Source of the DNA: a virus
Reading direction: 5' to 3' (one strand)
Virus record (IMG/VR): IMGVR_UViG_3300028840_004198
Coordinates: 1-51,683 of that record
Length of the DNA stretch: 51,683 nt
The notes below the pieces were generated by a model, which was given only the letters and a program-made list of their open reading frames with translations, had not been told where the DNA came from and ran no database searches. Every line of letters starts with the position of its first letter. The stretch's first letter is position 1. The translations under genes and the position numbers were made by a program. Below are positions 14,949-21,312 of this stretch, piece by piece.

Positions 14949-15848
14949 ATGGCTCGTGCAGCGTCCAGATGGACGAGGGAGGAGGACGAGGTGCTTCGCG
15001 CCTCGTACCCCGACCACGGTCCGTCGTGGTGCGCTGACCGGCTGCCAGGTCGATCTCCTATGGCTGTTCGGACGCGGGCCTCGAAGCTGGGCCTCAAGCG
15101 GCTGCGGAAGAACATGGGGCACGTCAAGTTCGATAAGAAGCGGCGGTCGGAGGTCGTACGCCGCTACCAATCGGGCGAGAGCGGTCCTAAGATCGCGGCA
15201 GCACTGGGTGTTGGGCAGGACTGCGTCTACGACACGCTGCGCGCTGCTGGCGTTGAGCGCGATGCGACCGGCCACCGGAACAAGCGGTGGTCGGACGCGA
15301 AGGAGCGCGAGATCGCCGCCGCTTATGCGGCAGGACGCACGACCACCGAGCTTGCCAAGTACTACAGGATGTCGCTTACCGGCATCAATCTCTTGCTGCA
15401 TCGGGTTGGAGCCAGGCTCCGGCCGCAGGGGTTCAACCATCGCGGGAAGAAGTGGTCGTTCACCGACAGGCTCGGCCGCGAGTTCCTGATGCGATCCTCG
15501 TGGGAGGTGCTCGCGGCCTGGTGGCTCGATCAGCAAGCGCTGACCTGGATCTACGAGGTGACCAGCTACGACCTCGACAGTTTGCGAACCCGGTCCGGCA
15601 AGCCTCGCAGGTACACGCCTGATTTCTGGGTCTATGACGATGACGGCGCGCTGGTCAACCTCATCGATGTGAAGGGTCGGCGGACTAAGACTCAGGATCG
15701 CCTGATCGAAGCCTTCACGCAGGACCATCCAAGCCTGCCGTTCTCCATCTGGGACGAACGGAAGCTCAAATCGCTTGGCTTTACCTACCGTGAGCTTCGC
15801 GATCGACAAGGTATCCTCGACAAGACCAACGCACGGAGGGTGAGCTAA
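14949..15848 (+). CDS. Homing endonuclease, PD-(D/E)xK type
   Basis: A 299-aa protein inserted between the sheath and tube genes. The N-terminus is a Myb/SANT-like helix bundle (RWTREEDEVLRASYPDHG, residues 7-50), followed by two helix-turn-helix repeats (~65-100 and ~113-150) for DNA recognition. The nuclease core includes SSWEVLAAWW (Glu186), YTPDFWV (Asp225) and NLIDVKGR (Asp240, Lys242), a PD-(D/E)xK arrangement. Such free-standing phage enzymes cut homologous loci lacking the gene and spread by repair. The first six residues, MARAAS, equal those of the tube protein just downstream, although nearly every codon differs. The stop overlaps the tube start (TAATG). Confidence 0.82.
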   Translation: MARAASRWTREEDEVLRASYPDHGPSWCADRLPGRSPMAVRTRASKLGLKRLRKNMGHVKFDKKRRSEVVRRYQSGESGPKIAAALGVGQDCVYDTLRAAGVERDATGHRNKRWSDAKEREIAAAYAAGRTTTELAKYYRMSLTGINLLLHRVGARLRPQGFNHRGKKWSFTDRLGREFLMRSSWEVLAAWWLDQQALTWIYEVTSYDLDSLRTRSGKPRRYTPDFWVYDDDGALVNLIDVKGRRTKTQDRLIEAFTQDHPSLPFSIWDERKLKSLGFTYRELRDRQGILDKTNARRVS

Positions 15849-16333
15849 TGGCCCGCGCTGCAAGTACAGATCCGTATTTGAACTACAGGTTCCACGTCGT
15901 GGACCCGGCCGGCGGGCATCTCGACCCCGTCGCCGGGTTCTCCACGGTCTCGACCCCCGAGGTCAGCATCGATCCGGCGGAGTACCGCGAGGGCGTGTAC
16001 CGCTGGACCCGGAAGTTCCCCGGCATCCAGACCGTCGGCGAGTGCCAGCTGATGAAGGGCACGGTCCAGCGGGAGTCCGACTTCTACAAGTGGATCATCG
16101 ACGTGATCAACGGTTCAGCGGAGACCTACCGCTCCGACCTGATGATCATGGAGTTCCACATCACCGACGAGTTCGGGATCGACGGGTCGCCCTCCCGGAT
16201 CATGCGCCTGCGCGAGTGCTGGCCGTCCACGGTCAAGCCGATGGCCGACAAGGACGCTACCGGTTCCGAGGTCGCGCTCCAAGAGCTGACGCTCACTCTC
16301 GAGGAGCTGGAGGTCGAGATCATCTCCGCGTAA
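15848..16333 (+). CDS. Tail tube protein, copy 1 (T4 gp19-like)
   Basis: A 161-aa protein forming stacked hexamers inside the sheath. YREGVYRWTRKFPGIQTVGECQLMKGTV and the C-terminal VALQELTLTLEELEVE match the gp19-type tube fold, as do the length and the position after the sheath. The ATG overlaps the stop of the homing endonuclease. The region after the start has been kept intact, so the endonuclease insertion has not harmed the gene. A second tube-like gene lies at 19054. Confidence 0.88.
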   Translation: MARAASTDPYLNYRFHVVDPAGGHLDPVAGFSTVSTPEVSIDPAEYREGVYRWTRKFPGIQTVGECQLMKGTVQRESDFYKWIIDVINGSAETYRSDLMIMEFHITDEFGIDGSPSRIMRLRECWPSTVKPMADKDATGSEVALQELTLTLEELEVEIISA

Positions 16334-16373
16334 GCGCGGGGTCAGCGCAGACCAATCAACCGAGAGAAAGATT

Positions 16374-16634
16374 ATGAGCCTGTTCGATCGCGTGATCGAG
16401 GATGAGTCGCTTGTGGAAGCCGAGGCGGCGGTGTCCTCGCTCATGTCGGCCAAGTCCTCGCTGGAGGGAATTGGCGACAGGCTGAAGACGATCGAGGCCC
16501 TGGTCCGCAAGCAGCTCAAGGTCGCCAAGCCTGGCGCACGCCAATCGCTCGATCGTCGCGTGCACAAAGCGATGCGAGCCAGAGGTGCGGTGAGTACGGC
16601 CATTGATCACCTTGACCAGGCCATCCAGGGATGA
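16374..16634 (+). CDS. Small helical hypothetical protein
   Basis: An 86-aa, almost wholly helical protein (VEAEAAVSSLMSAKSSLEGIGDRLKTIE) ending in a basic helix, which suggests a coiled-coil or helical hairpin. It starts 40 bases after the tube gene with a GAGAAAG-type ribosome site and lies just before another unrecognised gene. A tail-assembly or scaffolding accessory would suit the position, but the sequence does not prove it. Confidence 0.6.
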   Translation: MSLFDRVIEDESLVEAEAAVSSLMSAKSSLEGIGDRLKTIEALVRKQLKVAKPGARQSLDRRVHKAMRARGAVSTAIDHLDQAIQG

Positions 16635-16649
16635 CGTAGAGGAGCGGCG

Positions 16650-17183
16650 GTGGGGCACTTCGACGAGAGGGCGGGACTGGTTGAGGCCAAGAACGCGGGC
16701 GAGAAGATCGCCAAGCGCAAGGAGGTGGACGCCGCTCTCCTGAAGGCTTTGCAGCATGGTGAGAAGTTCACCAAGCCGTACGACAAGGTGCTCGCGATCC
16801 GAAGTGCCCTCAAGAGGGCGGGCTTTGCCATCGTTCGCATGAAGGGTAAGGGCGCCCAGGAGGACACGATGGGACAGTTCGACAAGCTGGCCGGCCTGAC
16901 CGAGCAGGAACAGGATCAGGACGACGGCCGCAACCCTCTCCACGAGATGATGGGCATGATGCCCCGTCGCTACATCAACAAGCGCGATCTCCAGTACGCG
17001 CTCGAGGATGCGGCCACGACATGCGAGCGGATGTGGGCCGAGAAGAAGCGCTGGAAGGACCCCGGACTCTCCAAGATGGAGCCCAAGCACAAGGCTCTGG
17101 TCTCGTCGCTCCGTGCGGCGGCCAAGGCTGCGGAGTCCTGTGCCGACGCGGCGGACAAGCAGCGCGGCAAGAACCTGTACTAG
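16650..17183 (+). CDS. Hypothetical helical protein before the kinase
   Basis: A 177-aa charged, mostly helical protein. It has three parts: an N-terminal helical bundle (residues 1-65), a Glu/Gln/Asp-rich linker (~85-100), and a C-terminal helical part ending KAAESCADAADKQRG. The GTG start has GAGGAG upstream. The next gene begins 1 base after its stop with no clear ribosome site, so the two are probably coupled by re-initiation. No family recognised. It might assist the kinase that follows, by linkage only. Confidence 0.6.
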   Translation: MGHFDERAGLVEAKNAGEKIAKRKEVDAALLKALQHGEKFTKPYDKVLAIRSALKRAGFAIVRMKGKGAQEDTMGQFDKLAGLTEQEQDQDDGRNPLHEMMGMMPRRYINKRDLQYALEDAATTCERMWAEKKRWKDPGLSKMEPKHKALVSSLRAAAKAAESCADAADKQRGKNLY

Positions 17184-17184
17184 C

Positions 17185-19044
17185 GTGTGCCTGTTCGAGC
17201 GGATCGTTCCGGCAGCTGCCCGGAGCCTGCACGAAGGCGTCTTCGATCCGCACATCCTCAAGGTGATCTTCCTCGGCGGCGGTATGGGCTGCATCGCGCC
17301 GCACACGAAGATCCTCGATCCGCGTACGGGACTGGAGGAGCGCGTAGACGCGCTGGCCGAGCGCGGAGGGCCGATCACCGTACTTGCACTGACACCGGAT
17401 GGGTTCGAGCCGGTCGAGTGCAACGCGCCGTTTGTGAAGGGTGTGGCGGAGCTGCACGAGATCGAGCTGGAGGACGGGTCGCGCGTCACCGTGACTGACG
17501 AGCACCGCTTCCTGACGCCTTCCGGCTGGCTTTCGCTCTCCGAGTTGCGCCACTCTTGCGACCAGCGGCTTGCAGCCTGCGGCGACCTTCCGGTGACACG
17601 TTCTTCGGAACTCCGGTCTGTTCGTCCCGAAGATGCTCTGCGTTCGTCGCGTAGAGCTTCAGGTTCGACGGCGCATTGTTCTGCGGGTTCTTGTCTGCGT
17701 GGTGGACAACCTCAGACGGATCAAGGTAGCGACCCAGGTGCGCCTCCATCACCAGCCGGTGCTCGCGCATGTAGCCGGCCTTCGTCGCAAACGGGTGATC
17801 CGGTCGGTGGACGAGCACGTAGCCATCGTCGTCCACGATGCGGCCCCCCTGCCAGTGACGATTCCGCTCCCCAGGCGCTCCGCGCTGGTGGCGAGCGATG
17901 CCCAGGTCTCGCAGGCGGCGGCGAACAGTCTCCGCGCTTACACCAAGAGCAGACCCGATCTCCCTCGTTCTCAGACCCCGACCGTGAAGCTCGCGCAGTT
18001 TCGCTTCGTCTACCTGACAGCGCGCGCTCGGGGCGCGGAGCCGGTTCGCCTCTCCACGGGAGCGCACCGTCGCACCGCGCTTCCGTAGGTGGTAGCGGAT
18101 CGTCGGCGGCGTTCGGTCGTAGCGAAGACCGAGCTGGACCGAGTTCCAGCCCTCTTGGTAGAGGCGCTCCATCTCATCAAGCTGCTGTGGCGTCATGCCG
18201 TTATCATAGCATGTGGAAACGAGTGCGGACGATCAAGCCAGCGGGTGAGGGGGTCTACTACGACCTGACCGTGCCGCGCTGGGCGAACTACGTGGCCGAG
18301 GGAGCCGTCCACCACAACTCGGGCAAGAGCTTCACCGCCGGCACGATGTTCGGGAAGCTCGGCAGCCAGCTCGGCGCAGCCTTCGGGCTCAAGGCGCTGA
18401 GCATGGACGAGATCTTCGCCTGGCGCGTACGGCAGAAGGGCATCGATCTCAAGACGGCCTTCCAGTTACCGACTGACAACCCCAAGTTCCCATCGATCGG
18501 GAAGGAGCTGCACGACCGCTCGTGGTACACGATGATGAATCAGCGCGAGCAATTCGCGCGCGGGCGGCTCGGCATGGTCGTCGATGGCACCGCCAAGAAC
18601 CCCACCTACATCCTGAAAGGCAAGAGGGCGCTCGAAGACCTCGGCTACGACTGCTCCATGGTGATGGTGGTCACCCCTCTCGACGTTGCCCGCGCCCGCA
18701 ACCAAGCACGGGGACGGACGGTTCCTGACGCAGATGTGGTCGCCTCGCACAAGGCGGTGGCGAAGGCCGCCCAGGTCTACAAGCAGAAGTTCGGTCACCG
18801 CTACTACGAGATCGAGAACAAGGGGACGTACGACACGAGCAGCGTCGAGTTCCGCACCGAGATCGAGCCGAGGATGCACCGGTTCGCCACGCGGATCCTG
18901 GCGAAGCCGCTCGAGAACCCAAAGGGCAAGGCGTGGCTCGAGGCTCAGCTGGCTGGAGCGCCCGAGCACCTCAAGAAGAAGGTGCTCGGCGGTCTGGGCA
19001 TCCGGCCGAAGAAGGGGAAGCGGCGCAAGCTCAAGACGCGGTAG
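17185..19044 (+). CDS. P-loop kinase (zeta-toxin/PNK-like) interrupted by an intein
   Basis: A 619-residue precursor. The host protein is split inside its Walker A loop: the N-part ends VIFLGGGMG (residue 35) and the C-part resumes SGKSFTAG (residue 379). Ligation gives GGGMGSGKS, a perfect P-loop, in a ~276-aa kinase. VVDGTAKNP and the RARNQARGRTVP lid-like segment match zeta-toxin/polynucleotide-kinase P-loop proteins, which phosphorylate small molecules or nucleic acid ends; the substrate is unknown. Residues 36-378 are the intein. I chose the GTG at 17185 because it follows the previous stop by one base; in-frame starts further upstream lie inside the previous gene. Without splicing the P-loop is broken and the kinase should be dead. 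Confidence 0.88.
   Translation: MCLFERIVPAAARSLHEGVFDPHILKVIFLGGGMGCIAPHTKILDPRTGLEERVDALAERGGPITVLALTPDGFEPVECNAPFVKGVAELHEIELEDGSRVTVTDEHRFLTPSGWLSLSELRHSCDQRLAACGDLPVTRSSELRSVRPEDALRSSRRASGSTAHCSAGSCLRGGQPQTDQGSDPGAPPSPAGARACSRPSSQTGDPVGGRARSHRRPRCGPPASDDSAPQALRAGGERCPGLAGGGEQSPRLHQEQTRSPSFSDPDREARAVSLRLPDSARSGRGAGSPLHGSAPSHRASVGGSGSSAAFGRSEDRAGPSSSPLGRGAPSHQAAVASCRYHSMWKRVRTIKPAGEGVYYDLTVPRWANYVAEGAVHHNSGKSFTAGTMFGKLGSQLGAAFGLKALSMDEIFAWRVRQKGIDLKTAFQLPTDNPKFPSIGKELHDRSWYTMMNQREQFARGRLGMVVDGTAKNPTYILKGKRALEDLGYDCSMVMVVTPLDVARARNQARGRTVPDADVVASHKAVAKAAQVYKQKFGHRYYEIENKGTYDTSSVEFRTEIEPRMHRFATRILAKPLENPKGKAWLEAQLAGAPEHLKKKVLGGLGIRPKKGKRRKLKTR
17486..18196 (-). CDS. HNH homing endonuclease, antisense within the intein
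   Basis: A 236-aa protein. Two helix-turn-helix units (residues ~1-45 and ~62-100, each with a -TIR-HLR or ETVRRRL recognition helix) precede the HNH core: EHRLVMEAHL (His146), HHADKNPQNN (His165, His166, Asn170) and NLKLYATNAEH. This is the usual phage HNH family with an N-terminal DNA-binding part. It cuts intein-free alleles so that repair copies the whole intein. The gene fills the linker of the Hint domain on the opposite strand. Its last residues run into the antisense of block B and are low in complexity. TATGAT ends six bases before the ATG and there is no Shine-Dalgarno. Confidence 0.85.
   Translation of the reverse strand: MTPQQLDEMERLYQEGWNSVQLGLRYDRTPPTIRYHLRKRGATVRSRGEANRLRAPSARCQVDEAKLRELHGRGLRTREIGSALGVSAETVRRRLRDLGIARHQRGAPGERNRHWQGGRIVDDDGYVLVHRPDHPFATKAGYMREHRLVMEAHLGRYLDPSEVVHHADKNPQNNAPSNLKLYATNAEHLRDEQTGVPKNVSPEGRRRLQAAGRKSGATRRAKASRKASGSGARQSR
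18203..18208 (-). promoter_or_regulatory. Putative -10 box of the antisense HNH gene
   Basis: On the minus strand TATGAT is followed by six bases and the ATG at 18196. No ribosome site is present, so a leaderless mRNA is likely. The box lies in the plus-frame just before the intein's C-terminal Hint part. Confidence 0.45.
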
Positions 19045-19053
19045 GATGGCGCC

Positions 19054-19581
19054 ATGGCTAGATCGGTGAACAGTGATCCGCTCCTGAGCCACAACTTCGC
19101 GTTGCTGGATGTTCCCGTTGCCGGCGTCTTCCCCACCGCGTTTCCGGTCAAGGCCGTCCAGAGCGCGATCAACAACGGGAGCTACGTCGGCTTCCAGTCG
19201 ATCTCGATCCCCGAGATGACAGTGGACATGAAGGACATCCGCGAGGGGAACTGGCCGTTCACGCACCACGTGCCGCAGGGCTACGTCGCTGGCGGCGAGT
19301 GCACGATCCGCTTCGCGGTCTTCAACACGAACCTCGACATGTGGCTCTGGTTCCAGCAGGTCGTCTGGGGCCGCGTCGCGCCCCGGCGGAGTCTCATCGT
19401 CGTCCAGACCCGGAACCAGAAGCGGATTCCACAGCGGATGCTCTGGCTGCGTGACTGCATCCCGTCCACATGGCGGCCGGCGACCGACCTGGACGCCTCC
19501 GGCTCCGAGGTCGTGATGGAGGAGCTGACCCTCTCGGTCGAGCGGGTCGAGATCCTGCCGCTGCCCGTGCCCCAGGTGTAG
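19054..19581 (+). CDS. Tail tube protein, copy 2
   Basis: A 175-aa paralogue of the tube protein at 15848. MARSVNSDPLLSHNF parallels MARAASTDPYLNYRF, and SISIPEMTVDMKDIREGNWPFTHHVPQG and the C-terminal SEVVMEELTLSVERVEI follow the same fold order. It may form a second tube layer, the tube terminus or a baseplate-proximal ring. TAGGAT at 19042-19047, partly the previous stop codon, can be read either as a -10 box six bases before the ATG or as an AGGA ribosome site, so its meaning is open. The RHH gene follows with its own promoter. Confidence 0.82.
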   Translation: MARSVNSDPLLSHNFALLDVPVAGVFPTAFPVKAVQSAINNGSYVGFQSISIPEMTVDMKDIREGNWPFTHHVPQGYVAGGECTIRFAVFNTNLDMWLWFQQVVWGRVAPRRSLIVVQTRNQKRIPQRMLWLRDCIPSTWRPATDLDASGSEVVMEELTLSVERVEILPLPVPQV

Positions 19582-19586
19582 AGGGG

Positions 19587-19646
19587 TTGCGCCTTCAGGT
19601 TCCATGAGGCAGAATGCCTCCTCAAGTGAGGAGAATCCCCTCATGG
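19587..19646 (+). promoter_or_regulatory. Promoter-operator of the ribbon-helix-helix gene
   Basis: TTGCGC (19587-19592), a 17-base spacer and CAGAAT (19610-19615) form the best-spaced sigma-70-type promoter in the window. Three inverted repeats overlap it: CCATGAGG/CCTCATGG (19602-19609 and 19639-19646, reaching the start codon), GAGGCA/TGCCTC (19606-19611 and 19615-19620) and CTCCTC/GAGGAG (19618-19623 and 19628-19633, covering the ribosome site). Repeated GAGG/CCTC half-sites suit binding by RHH dimers and autorepression. Confidence 0.65.
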
Positions 19647-20128
19647 AAGCCATCCTGAAGCCGCGTCTTAACTTCGTCATACCAGAAGACTTAGACGACA
19701 CCCTCGCGGCCTACTGCGAGGAGACGGGCCGCTCACAGACCGAGGTCATCCGCCAGGTCGTGCTGGAGTGGCTCGATGGGGACCGACGCCTGCCAGCGCC
19801 CGCGCGAGAGCACCCGGCCGGCCGGCGGACCAACATGCAGCTCTCACACGTCCTCCGGGGCGCTCTGGAGGCCAAAATCAAGGAGGAGGGGCACGGGACC
19901 ATCTCTGCCGTGATCGAGGCTCTCCTGCGCTCCTACGTGGCCCACAGGGGCAACGGAGGGGAGGGCACGGACGTCGTTCGGGTGGCGATCTCGAGCGAGG
20001 CCCACGACAGGCTGTTCACCTTCTGCCAGCGTTGGGGATGGACCGTCGCCGACGGTCTCAAGGTGCTGGCCGAGGATCCAGAGATCGTCGAGCGCTTGGC
20101 GAGGTACGCGCTCGAGAAGGAGGCATAG
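19643..20128 (+). CDS. Ribbon-helix-helix regulator with up to three RHH-like units
   Basis: A 161-aa protein. Residues ~7-45 (RLNFVIPEDLDDTLAAYCEE then RSQTEVIRQVVLEWL) are a clear Arc/CopG-type RHH unit. Residues ~62-97 (NMQLSHVLRGALEAKIKEE, TISAVIEALLRSYV) form a second, and ~106-155 (VVRVAISSEAHDRLFTFCQRWG) a looser third. Multiple fused units would let one chain bind repeated half-sites, which is what the promoter region shows. The ATG at 19643 has GAGGAG upstream; an ATG at 19604 is rejected because it lies within the promoter. It probably represses itself and perhaps the tail genes downstream, which start at the next base after its stop. Confidence 0.75.
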   Translation: MEAILKPRLNFVIPEDLDDTLAAYCEETGRSQTEVIRQVVLEWLDGDRRLPAPAREHPAGRRTNMQLSHVLRGALEAKIKEEGHGTISAVIEALLRSYVAHRGNGGEGTDVVRVAISSEAHDRLFTFCQRWGWTVADGLKVLAEDPEIVERLARYALEKEA

Positions 20129-21028
20129 GTGCCAGGGATCGTTGATGTTCCAGGGGTGGAAGTGTTCGGCAAGGGCAGGGGGCAGTACCGGCTCCCCTGC
20201 GGCTACGTGGACGAGCAGGGCAAGGTCCACAAGACCGTCATTCTCCGGGAGATGAAGGGCTACGAGGAAGACGTCATGGACGATGACGAGCTTCTCGTTC
20301 ACGAGAGGACGACCATGTTCCTCTCGGCCTGCTGCGAGAAGATCGGCGACGTCACCGACCCGGAGAAGATCAAGGCGATCATCGGAGACACACTGCCGGT
20401 CGGTCTGCCGATCACGTCGTCCGATCGGCTCGCCATGCGGATCTTCCTCCGCCGGTGCTCGGTAGGCGACATCTACAAGTTCGAGCGCCCGTGCCCGCGC
20501 TGCGGCCACATGAACAAGAACAAGCAGCTCGACCTGCGGACGATCAAGATGACCGATGTTCCCGAGGACAGGGTCGGGAAGCGGCGGGTCGAGGTCACGC
20601 TCCGTCGATCCGGCCGGAAGGCGATCGTGCGCGTGCTGACGGCCGGTCACGAGGAGAAGCTCACGGGCCTCAGCCTGAACCAGAAAGATCTGCGGTCCTA
20701 CGCGATCCTGGCCAGGCTCGAGCAGCTCGAGATCGAAACCGAAGTTCCCGGGGCTGACGGCCAGCCTCCGCAGAAGCAGAAGCAGATGATCACGCTCGGC
20801 GATCCGCAGCGAGACCTGGAGCTGGTGAAGGCGCTACCCAAGGACGACCGGAACCACCTCCGCGAGGTCTACAACGCGATGGAGGCCGACGTGGACACGA
20901 GCGTTCAGGTCAGCTGTTCTGGCCGTCTCTGCACCTGCGAGTTCGAGTTCCCGCTCGACCTGGGGCAGGCTTTTTTCTCGAACACGGGAGCCGAGCCTGT
21001 TACGGCCGAGGCGCTGAACTGGTTGTAG
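20129..21028 (+). CDS. Baseplate/tail-assembly chaperone, T4 gp26/gp51-type zinc protein
   Basis: A 299-aa protein placed between tube and tape measure, where tail-assembly chaperones lie. The order fits the gp26-like family: a beta start with a V-LREM-GYEED box (residues ~35-48), a helical part, a C-P-R-C zinc pair (CPRCGHMN, ~128-135), then a C-terminal CSGRLCTCEFEFPLDLGQAFF. The -FF near the end is typical of the family. The GTG start has AGGAGG upstream. A TTTTTTC run near the end could shift ribosomes into the frame of the following short gene (see 20971). A chaperone role is inferred from family and position. Confidence 0.65.
   Translation: MPGIVDVPGVEVFGKGRGQYRLPCGYVDEQGKVHKTVILREMKGYEEDVMDDDELLVHERTTMFLSACCEKIGDVTDPEKIKAIIGDTLPVGLPITSSDRLAMRIFLRRCSVGDIYKFERPCPRCGHMNKNKQLDLRTIKMTDVPEDRVGKRRVEVTLRRSGRKAIVRVLTAGHEEKLTGLSLNQKDLRSYAILARLEQLEIETEVPGADGQPPQKQKQMITLGDPQRDLELVKALPKDDRNHLREVYNAMEADVDTSVQVSCSGRLCTCEFEFPLDLGQAFFSNTGAEPVTAEALNWL
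20971..20977 (+). other. Candidate -1 frameshift site TTTTTTC
   Basis: In the frame of the 20129-21028 gene the bases read T TTT TTC, a canonical X XXY YYZ slippery heptamer. The -1 frame is open from there through 21309 and joins the short gene at 21088. A G-to-GT fusion before the tape measure is conserved in many long-tailed phages. However, FF at this point is also a family residue, so the run could exist for protein reasons. Confidence 0.4.
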
Positions 21029-21087
21029 GACCGCGCTTCCATGCGTTCCTGCCTCTCGGTTCCCGATCCAACCTGGAGCACGACATC

Positions 21088-21309
21088 GTGTTCCTCATGG
21101 AAGCCTACAATCAGCCCTACGAGGACATCATGCAAATGCCCTCGTCACGAAGGCATCGGTTGGTGAAAATACGAGAGGAGATAGTCCGAGCGCGTAAGTC
21201 GGGCGGCGGCGGGACTCAACGCCAGGTAACCTACTCTACTGGCCTGAGCCCACACGTCGGTCGGCCGATTGCCGAGCGGCCATCTAGTGGAGCTGCCCTG
21301 GGGGTCTAA
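21088..21309 (+). CDS. Short tail-assembly protein, possible frameshift partner
   Basis: A 73-aa protein from the GTG at 21088 (70 from the ATG at 21097). VFLMEAYNQPYEDIMQMPSS has the short helix plus Y-E-I-MP pattern of gp51/T-type chaperone tails that bind the tape measure, and the C-terminus is Gly/Arg-rich and unstructured. CTGGAG lies at a workable distance before the GTG, so it may be translated alone. It could also be the -1 extension of the preceding gene: the frame is open back past 21001. The tape measure starts 3 bases after its stop. The 59-base gap before it holds nothing else. Confidence 0.6.
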   Translation: MFLMEAYNQPYEDIMQMPSSRRHRLVKIREEIVRARKSGGGGTQRQVTYSTGLSPHVGRPIAERPSSGAALGV

Positions 21310-21312
21310 GGC

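Larger units (their letters stand above)
17290..18318 (+). mobile_element. Intein in the kinase P-loop, with antisense HNH gene inside
   Basis: A 343-residue intein. It begins with Cys (CIAPHTKILDPRTG, block A). Block B is GSRVTVTDEHRFLT, with the conserved His at intein residue 72. It ends with VYYDLTVPRWANYVAEG (block F) and AVHHN (block G), followed by Ser as the +1 residue. All main splicing residues are therefore present. Between the Hint halves the plus frame stays open for ~220 codons of low-complexity sequence. No endonuclease is coded in that frame; the stretch is the antisense of an HNH homing gene (17486-18196). Confidence 0.9.

Noticed and set aside
12782-15127. 781-residue minus-strand open frame opposite the sheath
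   Set aside because: No recognisable domain or ribosome site, and it lies antisense to a strongly identified sheath gene.
12577-15489. 970-residue plus-strand open frame inside the sheath gene
   Set aside because: It is a shifted frame of the sheath and endonuclease genes, extremely Arg/Gly/His-rich, a common shadow in GC-rich DNA.
17290-18318. Interruption of the kinase explained by a group I intron
   Set aside because: The frame is open throughout and the protein has intein blocks A, B, F and G with Cys and His-Asn at the ends.
19042-19047. TAGGAT before the second tube gene as a firm promoter
   Set aside because: It includes the previous stop codon and AGGA can serve as the ribosome site, so it is not counted as clear evidence.
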